Made by a program: the position numbers and the translations under genes
Notes under the pieces: generated by a model
What the model saw: only the letters and a program-made list of their open reading frames with translations
Databases searched by the model: none
What the model was told of the DNA's origin: nothing
In this document: piece after piece, positions 60,936 through 64,000 of the stretch
How the letters are laid out: each line of letters opens with the position of its first letter
How positions within the stretch are numbered: the first letter of the stretch is position 1
Source: Elysia chlorotica
Lineage: Eukaryota > Mollusca > Gastropoda > Plakobranchidae
Assembly (NCBI GenBank): GCA_003991915.1
Contig: RQTK01000022.1
Span: forward strand, 771,185-835,184
Direction of reading: 5' to 3'
DNA length: 64,000 bases

Positions 60936-63160
60936 GAGGTTCAAATCAGACGAGATAATTGAAATTTTGAGGGCAGTATTTTCATAACTAAAAAATCGTT
61001 ACGCGTATGTGTAGTTTTAGGCAGTAAAAATCATTTTCCTTTTTTTGTGGTGTTCACGTATTTCATTTTTAATTAATTCTTACGTCCAAAAAGAATATTT
61101 TATAATCATTGCGATCGCACAAAAACATAATCGTAACAATTTTTGTCCTATCGTGTGGAAGTCCAAAACAATGAACTATGGCTTATCTGAAAATACAAAG
61201 AAGAATAGATTAGAACAAAATCAACATTGGAAAATTAAAAAAAGAAAAAACCAACAGATGGAAACAGCGTTTATCTGTTTCGCACGAGAGCTTGTAAAGC
61301 GCGGGTTCCTTATCTAGAGGTAGATTGCGCTGATTTCCTTTTGTCGAGAACAATTCGACACAATATGTTTGTTCTCACGTTCTATATCTTTATGTGTTTT
61401 GTGTGTGTTTGTGTGGTAGTTAAATTCACGTGGAATGTGTTGTGGGTTCATCGTACTGTCTGTTTGATTGGAAGCGAACGGTTGACTTTAACAGCTACTT
61501 TGTTAACGTTTTATGATTGTAAGAGTGAGCCTCGTCTCCGTCACTGGTGTCTTTACTCGCCGATACTTTTGATTTTGATGTTACCATGAGTAGTAAGTTG
61601 ATGATTGATTTATTTTTAGTGATAACTGTTTATGCAATGAATTTAGATTTAATAACATTACGACTATGATATGATAAATAACTATAATATAATAAATTTC
61701 ATTTCATTATGTATTTATAAAATATAAAGTAGAAATTTTGAATACTTTATGTTTTGCTCTACTGTGATTGTGCTGCTCATTCCATGCTCAACTAGCGTGT
61801 ATTTTATTGGTGTGCTGGTGTGCTCAATACATTATATGCTGGTAGAATACAGATTTAAAAGAAAAAAAAGTCAGAAAAGTATTACAAATACCTTTTTTTT
61901 CTTTCGGTCTCGAATTCATTTTTGCCAATTAAAAAAAGAAAGATTTGATTGCATTTTTTCAAGGTCATTATGATTACTAAATTGTTGTTTTTTTTCTTCA
62001 TTATAAGTCATCTTTTCATTTTTAAGCCAGTAGACGTTTTACATAGCTTAAACTAATTGTGTCGCTATTTTCTTTGCCTCAGCTGCATTATTTTGTTTTC
62101 ATGCTTTGTATTACTGAAGAGTTTGCATTCTGTAACTATGTGAACATAGCCTGAACTGAGTTAATGTCTGTAGCGTTGTGCCTTCCCTCATCTCATCTCT
62201 TCGCCCAGTGCTAGTACATCGTCCCGTCATACATACATTGCATCAAGGCCAGAGAATTAGTATCAGTTCGAAATTGCACTATTAAAGGGAATCATAAAGA
62301 AGAAATAAAGCTTTACATCTGTCCAAGTCTAAGGAAATTTCCATACATAATTCTCTGTCCGAAATTGTATTTGAAAGGGAATAGAGAACAAGGTTATCGT
62401 TTTATTGTTTTGTATCATTTTTTCTAATATAAAGAAACAGATAATGCGAAATTCATTAAGATACAGTGGCGTCTGATCAAGTTTATGAAATAAAGTTCCA
62501 TATATAGTTCAAATATAAAGAACTAGTAGAAAAAGAGTTTATCTGTTTTGAAAATGAATAGAGATAGGAAAAAAGTCGTGTAGTTTTTCACTCAAGTCTA
62601 TAACATTTTCCAAATGTATCAAGTCTAAAGGTTTTTCAGTTCAAAATTTGGAAATGTTCGTATTGAAACGAATCGAGAGGGCACCAGATAGTATTGATCT
62701 GTAGAGCATAATAATTGTATGGGTGCTGAAAGAAGGGTGAGGGAATCACAGGATGAAGACAAAGCCTCCAAGAATATTAATCGTAACGGTGTTATAAATT
62801 AATGTATTTATTATGTAAAACAAAAATCCCTTTTCAAGGACATTAACTCGAGCTCATTAGTCCAACTAGCCGCAGTTTACAATTGATGGATAGGTCCAAG
62901 ATAACTTCAATATCATTTGGACATAATTATCTCGTCCAGTTATGAGGCCTATTTTTTAAGCTTTTTGAGTGAATTGAACTAGAAGGCTCTATGTCGCCTG
63001 ACATAGAAGAAGTAATTGAGTTGATTGTTTGGATGACTAAGTGCTAGGTACTATGCTGACTAGAGCTAAGAGTGTAGTAAGCTAACCATGATTACCTTGT
63101 GTCGCTGGCGGCCAGCCTGACACCCTGATGATATCCACTGTTGTATCCTTATCCCCTCAG

Positions 63161-63244
63161 GCGAGCGCAAGTACATATGCCAGATTTGCAATCGAGCGTT
63201 TAAGCAATTGACCCACTTACAGAAGCATCATGTCATTCACACGG
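63161..63244 (+). CDS. Single-finger exon cassette 7 (C2H2), last in window
   Basis: An 84-nt phase 1-1 exon after CCCCTCAG, donor GTAAAT. It encodes ERKY plus a finger (C6, C9, H22, H26) with helix QLTHLQK, ending HHVIHTG. Lys at helix position 6 is shared only with cassette 1. The reading frame is still open in phase 1 at its end, so at least one more exon must lie beyond the window. With all cassettes joined, the protein reaches about 803 residues and nine fingers at this point. Confidence 0.94.
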
Positions 63245-63282
63245 GTAAATAAAAACTTCCATTCTCTAGAGATCTGTTTTAT

Positions 63283-63356
<74 letters not shown>

Positions 63357-64000
63357 TTAATCACTCCTCACAGATCTTGCAAGTTTCACATGATCATTAA
63401 TTTGTACCAACCCATCTCTATTATCTAGTATTAGAAAACAATATCTATAAATAGCGATCCTAATACATGTACCAAGCAACGCTAATCACACAGGTTTTCT
63501 TTATTGAAGTCAAGATGAAGAATCAAAGTCTGCCAGCATTAGTATAGAGAATAAGTTTCTATAAGACTGAAAGTTTGAAAAAAAAACTTCAGCTAATCAT
63601 TATTAAATGTATTGGATGATACTAGAGCATGCGATGGTTTTTCAAACAGCTTATTCGCATAACTTTATCCCCAACAGGTACAAAGGCTAATTTATTTTTG
63701 GCAGGATTTAAATACAAGATAATATTCAACACCCAATAATTATTATTGAGATGAAGAAACAAAATCAATAATAGCGATTAAACATGAAATGTTGAAACGA
63801 TGGCCGAAACTTGCATAGCTGTGAGTTAGTTATGTAATATCACCTTTTTATTTTTTATTTAAGACTTTTGTTAACTTGAATCGTATTCATTACTCACAGG
63901 GTTTTGTGGGCTCTTTTAGGCTGTGTTAGTCCGTATCTTGCAGCAAAAATAGAGTTTTCAAATGGTTTTGAGTCTGGTTTTCAATTGTAGGGCGATAAAT
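63283..64000 (+). repeat. Direct repeat, copy 2 (after cassette 7, runs off window)
   Basis: It begins at the (CT)n tract 40 bp after cassette 7 and follows copy 1 (53939-54612) with few substitutions and small indels up to the last base. The right boundary is not visible. Both copies start at a (CT)n run, which may be the breakpoint. Confidence 0.85.

Noticed and set aside
60526..60936. Poly-His/poly-Met ORFs
   Set aside because: They are translations of (CAT/CAC)n in intron 6, present in both strands' frames with no splice context.

Overview
The window is eukaryotic nuclear DNA. It has spliced exons with GT-AG junctions, long introns crowded with (CT/GA)n and triplet microsatellites, tRNA-derived SINE copies and one assembly gap. 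The repeat style and the gene type suggest a metazoan, most likely a lophotrochozoan such as a gastropod mollusc. That placement is an inference and was not tested by database search.

I can support one protein-coding gene, on the + strand: a C2H2 zinc-finger transcription factor. A large GC-rich exon (24834-26689) carries the start codon, a long Gly/His/Ser/Gln-rich low-complexity region, an AT-hook-like KRGRPP and the first two fingers. Seven small exons follow at 37912, 49807, 51995, 55448, 58811, 60284 and 63161. Each is exactly 84 nt, is bounded by phase-1 introns that split the linker glycine codon, and encodes one 28-residue finger. Any subset or order of them keeps the frame. The gene is open at the 3' end of the window. 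The 5' end is also missing, because the large exon starts at a splice acceptor and so needs an upstream untranslated exon.

Inside the array, between the first and second finger cassettes, two tandem copies of a candidate alternative terminal exon (40370 and 41707) each encode a basic tail of about 60 residues followed by a stop. The duplicated reading frame and splice acceptor differ far less than the sequence just downstream, and poly(A) signals lie near 43.87 kb. An inverted repeat of about 360 bp (36526-36890 and 44905-45262) brackets the first cassette plus both candidate terminal exons. It could therefore influence the choice between a short 3-finger isoform and the long multi-finger isoform.

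Layout: 1-24.8 kb is non-coding upstream or 5' intron sequence with microsatellites and SINEs. 24.8-26.7 kb is the large coding exon. 26.7-37.9 kb is intron 1, with a degenerate 38-bp-period array, a CpG-rich patch and the N gap. 37.9-45.3 kb holds cassette 1, the duplicated terminal exon and the inverted repeat. 45.3-49.8 kb is the rest of intron 2. 49.8-63.2 kb carries six more cassettes. 63.25-64.0 kb is a near copy of 53.94-54.61 kb, which suggests recent array growth and possibly another cassette just beyond the window. I found no convincing - strand gene, tRNA gene, rRNA or CRISPR array.
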